Positions 8,991-19,744 of a DNA stretch of 64,000 nucleotides are shown here, piece by piece. The stretch lies in the NCBI GenBank assembly GCA_963575745.1, contig CAUYUJ010007446.1:164001-228000 (forward strand), read 5' to 3'. Position 1 is the first letter of the stretch. Every line of letters begins with the position of its first letter. The DNA comes from Prorocentrum cordatum (lineage: Eukaryota; Sar; Dinophyceae; Prorocentrales; Prorocentraceae). The position numbers and the translations under genes are program-made. The notes beneath the pieces were generated by a model that did no database searches, was not told the DNA's origin, and worked only from the letters and a program-made list of their open reading frames with translations.

Positions 8991-11900
8991 TCCCCCGTCA
9001 GCGTTCGCGCTCAGTTCTGGGTCTCAGAAGAAGCTTCCGAGCGATGCGATCGGGGGCCCCTCGAAGCCCACCCCGATGACGAAGGGGGCCGATGGCGCCG
9101 ATTTCTGGCAGAACGCAGGAGGCAAAGTTCGACTCCAGCGCGTTCCATCCGGGGTAATCCTGTGGATCCGCGAGAGGAGGGCGGATTGCCAATCTCGATC
9201 GACCAGCTCGCCCAAGAGAACGAACGACATGGCGGCTCGGGCGGGTAGGAAGTAGAGCGCTAGTATTCTCTTTCCTCCTCTCCACTTTCCGAGTCTGTCA
9301 TCAGCGGGGCCATTTGCAGGGGTCAACAGAGTCGAAGATTGTGATTCCCCTTCAGTCGCCAGTTTTTCTCAACCCAGCAGTTTCGGAGCGCAGGTCTGCC
9401 ATGCTGAAACCCACGGGCGAGAAGAGTGCGACGGGCCCTGGAGCGATCCATCGCAGGAGGGTTGCTTCGGTCCTGGCTGCGAGCCGGAGACGCGCCAGGA
9501 TGTCAGGGCTGCACTTGCATTCGCTGGACCTGGAGAAGGTCGAGGAGGACGATTCGGGGCTCGAGGCGATCTGGGAGGTCAAGGCAGACCCGCAGCACGA
9601 CAGCGTGCTGCGGAAGATTGACTACTCGGACGTCGAGCTGTCAGAGACGGCGACGTCCCTCTTGAACGAGGGGGGGTGCGTCGTCGCTCCTCCTGGTCAC
9701 AGGTGGAGGCGTTGGGCTCTGACGCCGACGACCACGCTGAAGACCTGCGCCGGCTCGGCTCCTGGAGAGCCTGGCCCCGAGGCTTCGCTCGGGAGCGGAT
9801 AGAGACCAAGGGGGGGGGAGTGCAAGCATCCAGCGCGCGCGCTCCACGCTCGAGAGCCAGCGTGCGCGACGGATGAAGCGCCGCAAGTGCGGCGCCGGGC
9901 TCGAGACGATTAAGCTGACCCTAGAGGAGAAGATGGCCAACGATATCAAGAGGGGGAGACCGCCGCGCAGGAGTGCGAGCACCGGGAGGGCGAGCAGAAG
10001 TGCGTGCAGATGATGATACAGGTTCGGAACGCCGATTACCGGAAGGCGGAGAAGGGCCCGATCGAGAGACCTCCCCGCCGTCCAGGGCCATCGTTAGAGC
10101 TTGCTCAGGGAGACCGGCGAAGTTGAGATCCGTCCCCGAGACGACGCCGGTCAAGCCGCCCCCCCCCGCAGCTACCGCTCGCAAGAGTCCGCCAGCATAC
10201 AGGGGGCTCGGCTCGTCAGGGGCGCGCCCAGACCTCGACGAGTTGGCAGGGGGCCAAGAGGAGAGCCGAGCGGAGACTGCCCAGCTGACGTTCGAGCAGA
10301 GACGACGAGGGCCCAGTTCAGGGAGCTCATGACCATGCTTCAGGGGCCCCTCGCGGGCGCCTCCAGCAGCAGCTCCTGGCCCGGCGACTCGACGGAGATC
10401 GAGGTGGGCGACGGCGAGTAGCTGCGAATGGCGACTCTAGAGACCAGGGCGAGCTCGAGGGCGATTCGAGCCGCTGCATATCGAGGGCGGCGAAGCCCGC
10501 GGCTCGCGAAGCTGCGCGGGAACATCCCGATCCTCACCCTTCCCTCCGTCCTCCCTCCATCCGAGAAGTTTCAGAGTTTACTCCAGGGTCTCAGGGGGGC
10601 CTCGGGGGCCTTCCCCCCCCCGGGACCGAACCCAGCGAACGGGCCGTCGAAAGCTGCCGGGCCCTGGAGGCCAAAGGGGATCTCACTTATCTCGAGGGGG
10701 GCCATTCTTTCTTGATGCGTGGCCGCGGAGTGCCGAGACCGGAAGCGAGTCTCGCTGGAGGAAGTCTCGAGCAGAAAGCAGTGGAAGGGAGATCGAGGTT
10801 TTGTGGGACCTTCCCAAGTGGAAGGACACTTGACTCATCTGTCGCGCCGGGCCCACGGGACCTGCTGCGCAGAGTGCCCGGGCGCGGGGGTCATGCGACT
10901 AAGGATCTCCCCCAGAACAGCGGACGGGGCAGCTGCGCTAGTGGGTTTGCTCTGGGCGGGGGCCTCTGCCAAGCATCTAGTGGGCGAGCCAGCCATCTGA
11001 TCTCTAGGTGTCGGTCTGGAACTCGGCTGGGGCTCCTAAGGCCCAGGGCTGGAGAAGCGCCCGCTTTTTAGGTGCCTAATTCGCGTCGCCCCCGGCGTCG
11101 ACGCCTCGTCGAGTTCGCGAATATGCGTTTCGAGCACTTTCGGGGGTCGGCTCGCGGGCCTCAATGGAACAGCTGAGGCAAAAATCATGTCTAGGACTGG
11201 CCCAACAATAAAATTGACTTCTTTTTTTTTTCCAGCTGTTCTCGCCTCCGCGGGTGTCTCCAGAGCTAGAGAGGGGGGGGAGGTGCGCCTTTAGCGGGGC
11301 CGCTGGCCTTGAGACGGGTCGGGGCCTGGGGCGCTCTCGCGAAAGAACCTAGATGTGGCAACTGATTGGTGCCGACAGACCTGAGATGATCATTATGATC
11401 CCTCCCTTGCGGCGGGCCCCAGTAGCCAGAGTGCTTAACTTGGAGAGGAAGGGCCCCGGGGAAAAAGAGACAGGGCCGAGCAGGGAAGCATATTCGCCTG
11501 GGGGGTGGCATAGCTAGTTGCTCTCCATCAGGGGTCTGAGGGGGGGCGGTTTTTGATTGAGAAACCCCTCGGGGCCTTCCCCAGACAGCTTCAAACGACC
11601 CAGCCTTTCCCAGGAGAGCCAAGGGTTCGGGGGGTCTGGGGAGACCTGCGCATTTTCGGGAGGTCCGGGGAGACCCTCGCGCGTTCGGGAGCTCTGGGAA
11701 GACCTGCGCACGTTCGCACCTCGACGGAGGTCATGCGACGAAACGTATCAGCTTCATGTCGCATTGCCTGGAGGTCTTGGGAAAGGTCGGAAAGCTGCGC
11801 CTCAAGACTCATGCCCATTCCATTCCATGCATGCCGGCGGCGCCCGGGGCATCGCCAGCTGAACGGACCCCCCGCGGACTGGCGAGCGCTCTTGCCGAGG

Positions 11901-12050
11901 GCGTTGAGCCAGCAATCTTTGCGGACCAGCTGGTGTCTCTTTGCCGACAGCCGGTGTCGATCCTTTGGCCGACACTGAGACCCATGAGAGGGGTGCGAGT
12001 GATTCCGAGGACGACCAGGAGACCCGGGGACCCGAGGAACCGCGGGAGCT
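8991..12050 (+). other. Unassigned interior of the copia element
   Basis: About 3 kb of GC-rich sequence with no clear domain. Weakly protein-like stretches occur at 9,530-9,690 (SGLEAIWEVKADPQHDSVL, DYSDVELSETATSLL) and 11,941-12,060 (acidic, EDDQETRGPEEP). Poly-C and poly-G runs and many stops are present. It may include a nested insertion, because copia proteases and integrases are normally much closer together. Confidence 0.4.
10719..11000 (+). pseudogene. Possible second HHCC zinc motif
   Basis: Within a 93-codon open frame, GHLTHLSRRAHGTCCAECPG places H37, H40, C50 and C53 in an order like the HHCC zinc-binding head of retroelement integrases, about 1.2 kb upstream of the main integrase. 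The spacing between histidines and cysteines is short for the family, so this may be chance. If real, it marks a second, nested retroelement. Confidence 0.25.
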
Positions 12051-12059
12051 TGACGAGCC

Positions 12060-13070
12060 CGAGGCCAATGTTCGCAAGGAGATCCAGGAGGGCTTCTCGA
12101 AATTAGACGCGAATCTCGGGCGCACCCGCCGGGGAACTCTCGCTCGCACCCTGAATGTCGGAAAAACGAAGCCGGAGTTTGTTAGGTGGGTGTCCAAACG
12201 TTTCAGGCGTCCCATTTATGAATCCAGCTCTCGCCCAGGATGAAGAAGAACAGCTCGCCTTCCCCGAACCCGTCGATTCAATGAGCTTGTCGCGGCCGAC
12301 TACTTGTACGCGCGGGCGTTGGGCGCTTCCAGTTCTGAAAATGGTCGCCCACGGGTCTGATCTGCAGGTGCGCTGTCTCTTCAAAGCCGCTACGTCAGCC
12401 AAGGTGTGGAGCGGCTTCCTCCAGCGCTGGGTGAGGCCCTTCAGGGCACCTGAGACGATGATGGCAGACGGGGGGGTGGAATTTGCGGGGGCCTTTCCAA
12501 GAGGCCTGGAGCACGCGGGCACGTATCAGCACGTTTGCGACGGCGAGTCTCCCCGGCAGAACGGGAGGTGCGAACGACGTGGGGGCCTCGCAAAGCTGGC
12601 TTTGTCTCGCGCGGTGCTAGTAGCTGAGCCCACGTCCCTGGGAAATGTCGATGATCTTCTTTGCGAGGTTGTTTCGGCGAACAACCGGTGCGCGTGCCGA
12701 GGAGGTTTCTCGCCATGCCAGATGGGGTCGGGTTAGATCTTCGACTTCCCCGACCCCTTCTGTCCGATGAGGCGCGTGGCGAGGTCGGGGTCGGAGACGC
12801 CATCAGGGGCACCGCGGGCGCTAAATTCCCAGCCAGTTGTCCTGGCTGAAAAAACACGCCCTCAGAGAGGAGGCCCAGAAGGCCACAATGGGCATGGACA
12901 CTCGCGAAAGACTGGCCGCCGCACAGAAGGCCAGGAGGCGCGTAGACAAGATCTCCGCCCCCGGGGCCTGGGCGCGCGCCCGGAGTGGAGGCGGACGGGG
13001 CCCGATGCAAGCAGGGGGGCGGGGTGAGTCAAGAGAAGCAGCTGGACGGGCCCGGGGGCCGTTGCGTTTC
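12060..13070 (+). pseudogene. Copia integrase, decayed
   Basis: Integrase inserts retrotransposon DNA into chromosomes. The zinc head at 12,060-12,240 reads FSKLDANLGRTRRGTLARTL and FVRWVSKRFRRPIYES; the expected LGH is LGR, and the cysteine pair is lost. The catalytic core follows in another frame (12,290-12,730): MVAHGSDLQVRCLFKAATSA, WVRPFRAPETMMADGGVEFA, and SPRQNGRCERRGG. The second aspartate (ADGG) and the glutamate (CERR) are present with 34 residues between them, close to the usual 35. The first catalytic aspartate is not evident before VLKMVAHGSD. After 12,730 the frame shifts twice, to LDLRLPRPLLSDEA and then ALREEAQKATMGMDTRERL. Several frameshifts make it inactive. Confidence 0.8.
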
Positions 13071-13870
13071 AGCAAGGCACGACGGTTCGGGCCACGACAG
13101 ACGAGTCCTGCGGCGCTGAACTTTGGATTCCCTTTCGTTTTCCGAGTTGCGTCAGGACCTGCAGTCTCCCGGGCGCAGAGTAGGAGCTGTGGGTGCGGAG
13201 GCTGAGGGCTCGCCGCCACCTGGGGCCTGGGGCCCGGAAGAATGGATTGTTTCCGACGAGCCAGCTCCCGTTCGCATGGCCCCGCCAGTGTCTGAGCCAC
13301 CCGGGGGAGTGGCCGAGGCAGCGAGAGTTCCGCCTCCGCCGCCAGTCGAGGGCCCCCCACTGACCGACCCGTTTCGGTGGGCAGTGGCCGTTCCTTTGTT
13401 TCGCTTGCCTCCAGTATCCTAGATGTCCCGGACATAACGAAGGGCGAGGGGGGGTCCAAGAGATCCCGGACTACTCCCCGAATCCAGTTTCCGAGCCGCG
13501 CACGGCTGAGCGACGGGGGGGGTCCCGCCAAGCCACCTCCAGGACAGAGACCGAGGCCCACTCCCATCGCTGAGGCCCCAGAGGGGCCAGGCCGGGTGAG
13601 ATGCGCCGTCCAGGAGAGGGAAGAACAGGCTGAGAGTGAACGCTTGCAGCATAATGTGCCACTCTGCTTCCGCCGCGCCGATGGACAATCGAGTGCCGAG
13701 TCCAGCTTAGGTCAGCCACGTGGCAGACCAGACGAGCGCCAAGGGGGGGGGCCCGTCGCCAGCCAGAGAGGGGCCGCGGCCACCTGGGCGAGACTCGGCC
13801 CGAGCCTCACGAGGCGACCAGGAGGGGGAGAGGGGGCACCTGCCGAGAAGCCGAAGCATCGCTGGAGAAC
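13071..13870 (+). other. Proline- and arginine-rich linker between integrase and reverse transcriptase
   Basis: Readable in shifting frames as Pro/Glu/Arg-rich sequence (PPGAWGPEEW, VAEAARVPPPPPVEGPP). Copia polyproteins usually have a low-complexity linker here. No catalytic motif is seen. Confidence 0.45.
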
Positions 13871-14640
13871 CTCTCGCCAGAAGAGAGGCTGTTTTTAATT
13901 TTTTCTGATGCCACGGTGTGGAGAGCCACCCTTGACTCCTGGGCCGTTCAAGTTTTGCCTGCCTCCGAGGCCGCCCTCGCGAGGAAGAGGTTTCCCGGCC
14001 AGATCCTAGGGCCCGGGATGGTAAGACGCTTCAAACCTCGGGAAGGAGTCGGTCCGGGGTGGCCGCAAAATCCCGATGATGTGTTCAGGGCCACCGCGAT
14101 CCCGACAATGAGGACTTGCAAGTTTGCTCCCCCGCTCCACAGTCCCAGAGCATTATGGTGACCCTTCAGGTTTTTTGTTCACCTGGCTGGACGCCAGAAA
14201 CAGTTTTGCTGATAGCATGAACATTTTTTGCCAGTCCGACCGGCTGGCATTGCCACAGGGATCGATATTTTGCGAGCCGTGCCAAGGTCTGAGTCTGGCT
14301 CCCAGAAACTCGTAGAGCTGGTGGCGCCCGTGCATGGACTCAACGACGCGCCCCTGCTGTGGCATCGCATTTTGACGCAGTGGCCTAAGTGGCGATGATT
14401 TCGCGAAATCCTTTCTCGACCCTTGTTTATGGGTCAAGCGCTCGTCCCAGGGTGAAGCCCTTTCTGATTCCCATAGAGGTGGACGACCTCATAGCGGCGA
14501 GCTGTCCCAGGGAACGCGCGGGGCTCCGTGGCCACCTTCAGACGCGTTTCGGGCTTGGGAAATGGGACTCAGGAGAGGCCGATTCTGCGCGGAGGCACGT
14601 TTGGCAGGGAGGAGGAAGGATATGAGTTGATCAAGAAGAA
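13871..14640 (+). pseudogene. Copia reverse transcriptase, decayed
   Basis: Reverse transcriptase copies the element's RNA into DNA. The domain starts with LSPEERLFLIFSDATVWRAT and LDSWAVQVLPASE, a typical copia entry segment. It continues in other frames as SRWCVQGHRDPDNEDL (frame interrupted), then VELVAPVHGLNDAPLLWHR, and ends with a YVDD-like box, IEVDDLIAA, whose two aspartate codons lie at 14,482-14,487. FGLGKW follows. The early motif-A aspartate is not preserved: the frame around 14,190-14,240 reads LDARNSFADSM or a frame-shifted form. At least four frame changes occur, so no functional protein is made. Confidence 0.8.
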
Positions 14641-15500
14641 TACGCACTAGAGCAGCTTTCCCCGATGAGTCTTGCTAAGGAACGCCTGGCAGACCCGGGC
14701 GCCCCGCTCGCCCCCGAGGAGATTAAGCTCTATCGGGCCGGGGTCGCTCAGAGCTCGGCAGTGAGCCGACCAGACGTTGCGACCGGCGTTTTTTTTGCAG
14801 AGCGCCGCCTTGCCCCCCCCCCGCGGTCAGCGATGCCGTGCAATGCATCGAGATAGTGAAGCATCTCAAGAGTGCCGCTAGCCAGGGCCCATCCAGTTTG
14901 ACGCTCGCCACGGCGTCCGACGCTGGAGGCCCCGGGCTCGCGAGGCGATGCGGGGCCCGGGGGTTCGGCTGGTCCTAGCGGCCGACTCGACGACCAGACA
15001 GAGGGCGAGAGTTTCTCTTCTTCGCTGGAGGTCCACTCGTTTGAAGAGGGCCGTGGCCTCGACAGGAGCGACTGAGACGCTGTCTCTTTCAGCCGCATTG
15101 GCGGAGGCTCAGTGGCTGTCCATTCTCTGGCGGGATCTTAAGTATATTAGCAGATGTGAGACGCCCGGATTGGCATCTTTCTCAGTCTCCATTTTCTGTC
15201 GTTTAAAGTCGTGATTGTACCTTGTCTGGAGGAGTTGAGTCCATTTCGGTTGTAGATGGAAAGTTTTTCGGTCGACGCGCTGTCGAAGAGCTCCGCTGGC
15301 TCGATGGCTGACATAATATATTCGATAGAACTGGCTCTCGTGAGAGACAGCCTCGCCGCCAGAGGCTCGCATGTGTGATGGTTTCCCGCGGCTGAGTGGC
15401 CGTTGACGCTCTGGCCAAGGCGGGCCCCTGCCGCGGCAATTTGCGTTGACCGATCTGCTCTCGAGGGTTGCCGTGCTATTGATAGATAAGGAGGGCAACA
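14641..15500 (+). pseudogene. Copia RNase H, decayed
   Basis: RNase H removes the RNA strand during reverse transcription. The recognisable core is SLLRWRSTRLKRAVAST followed by ETLSLSAALAEAQWLSILW at about 15,010-15,125, matching the copia W-S-S...ST...E...L-EA-E pattern, with the catalytic glutamate in TETLSLSAA. Upstream the connection segment includes RPDVATGVFFA. Downstream, frame-shifted LVRDSLAARGSHV corresponds to the end of the domain. The sequence has stops and frameshifts and leads to the polypurine tract. Confidence 0.7.
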
Positions 15501-15608
15501 CCACAGAACGGTCCTCAAATAATTATCTGAAGTCCCGCTCCCGTCGCGCCTCCACAGAGGCTCCAGCGAAATCTAGCCAAGCGGAGTCAAGCTCATTTTT
15601 TCTACTAC

Positions 15609-15623
15609 GAGGCCGGGGGGGGA
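15609..15623 (+). other. Polypurine tract
   Basis: GAGGCCGGGGGGGGA lies just before the 3' LTR region. Such tracts prime plus-strand synthesis. Its distance from the aligned LTR core (15,671) suggests the LTR starts near 15,624. Confidence 0.5.
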
Positions 15624-15826
15624 TCAATCAATTTCGGCCATGTCAAACCAATTGCCAGTAGCCCCGATGATGTTTTTTTGTCCGTTTCTCCTCCTTTGTC
15701 TTCCGGTTCCGAAAGCCTTCTGAGCTTTGCGCGCCCTGCCAGGGCCAGGCGCGGATTGCGACATGTAGTCGTTGGTGCCCCTTTCTGATGCACTGATGCC
15801 CCCCTTCCTGTTTCCATTCGCTTTCA
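15624..15826 (+). repeat. 3' LTR of the copia element
   Basis: The core 15,671-15,826 (TG...CA, 156 bp) is the direct repeat of 6,957-7,110. It ends CTTTCA like the 5' copy. The first 47 bp align only weakly, so the left boundary is uncertain. Confidence 0.7.
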
Positions 15827-17000
15827 CTGGAGCGCGAGCATTTTTTGTTGTAAACACGCACGGCAGGAGGATGACGAGCAGACGCCCTACCCCGATGATG
15901 TATTGCTGTTCGTTCGGATATGTGGAGTCAAGGTCTCACTGGCGCTGGCGTGGGGCGTGAAGTCTCGGCGACCGACAAGCTCCACGCCATTCCTTTGAGA
16001 CCCGCCTTTCGGCCGACCGAGCCACGTTTTGCCCGATAAAGAATGGGGTGCTCGGGCGACGCCTTGGCCCAGCAAGCCGTTGGGTGATGGCTCGTGTTTT
16101 GACAGTGGTTCTCCTCAGGCCCGCAGGTGTGGATGGGCTGCGGTGGCTCTCGCCCCGAACCTGGTGCCGTTTGAAGCGGTGTTTGGAGGCCTCGGAGGCC
16201 CGACCTTTGGCTTTCTCCGTGGTTTGGCTTTTTCCGTGGTCTCGAATTGGCGTCCAGGTTTTCCGAGTTTGTCCGTGGCCAGTTGCCGCTGGCCATTGAG
16301 GGGGCCGCGTGGTTTGAGAAGCACGCCGAAGCCGCGGCCCCCCACGCTGGGCCGGTGCTCACAGGTCTGTGGATGAAGGCATGGCTGCTTGGCTGCAGTC
16401 GGGAAAACCATTCGATAAGCTGTTCGGCAATTTGTGGGCCGATTGTTTCGCCAAAGCTTGCTGCTATTGAGATGGCAGGCTTGGCGTCGGCGGTGGAGGC
16501 TTTCAAGTTTGACATTGAGCAGACCAGACTAAGGATGAGATGTCTTGCTTTCGCGGCCGAGCGCGTGGCCCAGCTGTCGACCCCAGTCATCCGTCGCCCT
16601 CCCCCTGTGCCAAGGCGCGCCCCTCGCGCGCGGAAGCCGACCACCAATCTGTTCGTTGGATTCCCAGGAGGTGCGATCGGCTGTCAGAGCTGCTGGCGCC
16701 AGGCCACCACCCCGTCCTCTCTCAGGCCCCTCTGCTCCCGCGCGCGTGACCCGCAAGTGTTCGGGCCAGGTCATTCCGTCCAGGAGTTAGACAGAGTCAT
16801 CATTTGCACGCGGTGCGGCCGAATCGCCTCTCGGTCGGACTCGCCCGCGCCTGCCGCCCCAGTGGCGAGGAGGCTGGGGCGGCTTCGTGCGGGGTGCGGG
16901 GGGAGAGGGTCAAATCGATGCTGCAGCAGGCCCAGCTTGGGTGCCATCCGAGGACCGGAGATGTGCTCGGTCGGCCGCCTCGGAGCCTAAGAGACGGGGG
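15827..17000 (+). pseudogene. LINE RNase H and zinc tail, decayed
   Basis: Resumes LINE-type coding after the copia element. From 16,060 one frame reads KPLGDGSCFDSGSPQARRCG and then WAAVALAPN, the start of a LINE RNase H with DGSC carrying the first catalytic aspartate. A frame-shifted GNLWADCFAKACC near 16,420-16,460 matches the terminal GN..AD..AK motif. Further on, GHSVQELDRVIICTRCGR (about 16,769-16,822) is the histidine/cysteine zinc tail found at the end of these elements. Stops and frameshifts occur throughout. Together with 6,230-6,929 it forms the two halves of one LINE interrupted by the copia insertion; the upstream part of that LINE is missing. Confidence 0.7.
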
Positions 17001-17009
17001 TCTATGCAG

Positions 17010-17225
17010 ACGGGGGTCAGCCAGGGCACCCGGGCACCCGATCCTGCAGGATCCTGCGAAGACCCCCTCTGGCTGACCCGGGTTAGCGAGCCGATCATGG
17101 CCGCGAGGCGGCCGCGCCTATTGGCTGACCCGGGTTTGCGAAGACCTGCGTTGCAGTTTTTTTTCTTGCATTGCAGTTTCTTGGTTTCCTGCTGACCCGG
17201 GTCTCGATTGACCCGGGTCAGAAGA
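17010..17225. repeat. Palindromic TGACCCGGGTCA cluster
   Basis: CTGACCCGGGT-type words occur four times between about 17,069 and 17,213, the last being the perfect palindrome TGACCCGGGTCA. GGGTCAGCCAG (17,016-17,026) pairs with CTGGCTGACCC (17,069-17,079), and the perfect palindrome GATCCTGCAGGATC lies between them. Confidence 0.7.
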
Positions 17226-17639
17226 TCCCCGACCGCCGTTGGCCCCGCTTGCGCCCGAGTTGGCGCGGGAGGCCCCCGAGGGAGGAGAGGTGGGGTTGGC
17301 GGAGGAAGGGGGATCGCCGTCGTCGGCGGCCGCCCCTGGTCGCTCGGCCGCTTCGACGAGCAGGGCCGCCCGCCCGCCCCCGCCCTCCCCAGAATCAATA
17401 CCGCGTGCGCTTTAATCATGTATGCGCATGTGGCGAGTGCGCGTGCGCGCACACACATGTTTCTGTGTGCGCGTGCACTGCCAACGTTATGTCGTCCTTT
17501 CTCTGCCCGAGGCCAGCTCGTGATTCACTTGCTCGCACTTGGCTTGTATATTGTACCTGTTATTCCTTGTTCGCTTCCTCCTTCAAGAGGATGCAGCGAT
17601 ATTGGATTGTGTAAAGCCTTCGATGCCAATAGAACCCTA
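17226..17639. other. Spacer, no gene seen
   Basis: GC-rich then mixed sequence with an alternating GTGCGCGTGCGCGCACACACATG stretch near 17,430-17,470. Open frames here have no recognisable motif. Confidence 0.5.
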
Positions 17640-18540
17640 CAGGGCCCACTCCGAGATAGCCCGGATCCTCCCAAGATGTTCGAAGACAGCCACCGGCCCC
17701 AGAGCCAAGAGCCTGCAGCAAACCCCAGAGCAAAGCCGCAGGCGTCGGCGACGCAAGCGCGTTCGGGACCGACACCCTGACCTACCAGCCGTGGACTTCC
17801 AACGATTTCGCATTAGTCTGCGCTTCAAGGTCGGCGGCGCCGCGCGCGGGAAGGGCGGGGGGCCCAATGATTCAAAATCGTGCGGGCCGGCCTGGGCGCC
17901 CTCGCGGCCCCCAGGAAGCCCCAGGACGCGTTTGGATGGCAGCAGGGTGACCCCGAGACGGCTCACGCTGGCCCCAAGAGGCTTAAGACGGCCCGAAAAC
18001 TGCTTCCAGACGCTCGGGAGCGCCCCAAGGCCGCCCAAGAGGCTTCCAAGACGCCCCCAGAGGCCTCGAAGAAGGCTTCGGGAAAGGCCCCGAGAAGCAA
18101 CGACCGTCCACATCCTTTTGGACAGCGTACGTTTTGTGTATTCTCGCGATTCTCATTTCCACAACGCCTAAGACGGCCCGATTTGCCCGAAAACGGCCCC
18201 GAAGGCCCTCCCAGAGAGCCCCGAGGAGCCGCAGGACGGCCCCAAGGCGGAGGGGGTGCGCCCAAGTTAGCTATGTGGCCAAAAGACGCACAACCCACCC
18301 TGGGAGCTCCCCAGAGAGCCTCTGCGACGGTCCCCGAGATCCTCAAGACGGCCAAATAGCCTCCCAAGACGGCCCCAAGGGAGGCCCAATGGGGCAAACT
18401 CTGGATCGCCCCCCCCCCCCCCCCCTTCCCCCTCCCGCCCCTCCCACGGCCAGCAAGCCCCAAGACGCCCCCCCAGACGCTCCAAAACGGCCTCCGGGAC
18501 ACGCCCCAGAGGCTTCAGCAGCTCCCGAGGAACGGCTCTG
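17640..18540 (+). repeat. Phased AAGACGGCCC repeat block
   Basis: Between 17,955 and 18,068 eleven intervals between anchors average about 10.3 bp, though single intervals range from 8 to 13. A poly-C run lies near 18,408-18,425. Long open frames on both strands are by-products. Confidence 0.8.
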
Positions 18541-18599
18541 ACATGTTCCTACTGCTAAAAGCTCAAGTCCACTAGTCGCTCTCCTCCGTCACAGGCGCC

Positions 18600-18905
18600 C
18601 CTGCCCGCGGAGTTGCACGACGTCCTGGAGGGGGAAAAGGAGGAGGAGGACGAGGAGGAGGGGGAGGAGGAGGAGGAGGAGGAGGAGGAGGAGAAGAAGC
18701 AGCAGCAGCAGCAGGAGCCGAAGGACGATGACAGGCAAAGCACGAGGAGGAGGAGGAGACGGAGGAGGAGGAGGAGGAGGTGAAGGAGGAGGAGGAGGAG
18801 GAGGAGGAGGAAGAAGAAGAGGAGGAGGAGGAGGAGGAAGAGGAGGAGGAGGAGGAAGAGGAGGGGGAAGAGGAGGACGAGGAGGAGGCGGAGGAGGAGG
18901 AAACT
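18600..18905 (+). repeat. GGA/GAA trinucleotide array
   Basis: Near-continuous GAGGAG with a short CAG interruption. It would encode poly-glutamate on + and poly-serine or leucine on -; I do not call a gene. Confidence 0.9.
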
Positions 18906-19020
18906 AACAATAATAAACATAACAATCATAGTAAACACACCAACAGTCTTAAGACAGAGAACCCACTACTAATACGAATACTAGTAATATGAACAAAATT
19001 ATTACTAATAAGAAGACTAT

Positions 19021-19560
19021 GGATGAACACAATCATGAGGATGATGATGAAGAGGAGGACTAGGAGGATAAGGAGGAGGAGGAGCAGGAGGAGCAGGAGG
19101 CAGAGGACGAGGACGAGCCAAACACGAGGAGTGAGAAGGGCGGATGAGGAAGAACATATGGATGAATATGACGATGATGCTGCTGCTGATGATGATGATG
19201 CTGATGATGATGATGATGATGATGATGCTGATGATGATGATGATATGATGATGATGTTGATGATGCTGATGATGCTGATGATGCTGATGATGCTGATGGT
19301 GATGTTGATGCTGATGATGATGATGAGGATGCTGATGTTGATGGTGATGGAGATAGTGATGGTGATGATGGTGATGATGGTGATGGTGATGTTGATGATG
19401 ACGATGATGATGAGGTTCATGAGGCTGATGCTGATGATGATTCTGCTGCTGATGATGATCATCATCATGATGGTCATGAGGAGGAGAAGAAGGAGGAGGA
19501 CGAGGAGGATGAGGCGGAGGAGTTGCTGTTCTTGCTACTGCCCATGCGCCTGGATCTGCT
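19021..19560 (+). repeat. GAT/GAG trinucleotide array
   Basis: Mostly GATGAT with GCTGAT and GTTGAT variants, entering from a GGA-rich start and leaving through GAGGAGGAG. Confidence 0.9.
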
Positions 19561-19653
19561 GCCATTGATACTGCTAGTGCTGCTCTGGACGCCGTGAGAA
19601 TCATCAAGCAAACAGCGCGTCATGAACAGAAGCACGGGTACTCTGACCACTGG

Positions 19654-19735
19654 CATTTCTGGACGGCTGTCGACGGGTCAAGCCTAGTCTCCTACACGGC
19701 CGGCAGAAGCGCGTGCCAGAAGGAAAACCACTCCA
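19654..19735 (+). pseudogene. Degenerate PPR leader and start of repeat
   Basis: Reads AVDGSSLVSYTAGRSACQKE, which matches the VDGVHGSALVSYSAGISACEKG leader-plus-repeat seen elsewhere. It is lost after about 25 residues and is followed at once by the phased repeat. Too short to function. Confidence 0.6.
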
Positions 19736-19744
19736 CGACGGCCT

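Larger units (their letters stand above)
6926..15826 (+). mobile_element. Decayed Ty1/copia LTR retrotransposon
   Basis: About 8.9 kb bounded by two direct LTR-like repeats. The internal order is gag, weak protease-like region, integrase, reverse transcriptase, RNase H. Integrase before reverse transcriptase is the Ty1/copia order. Many frameshifts and stops show it cannot act on its own. Both flanks carry LINE sequence, so it is probably nested in a LINE. About 3 kb between the protease-like region and the integrase is unassigned and longer than expected, possibly a further insertion. No clear target-site duplication is visible. Confidence 0.8.
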
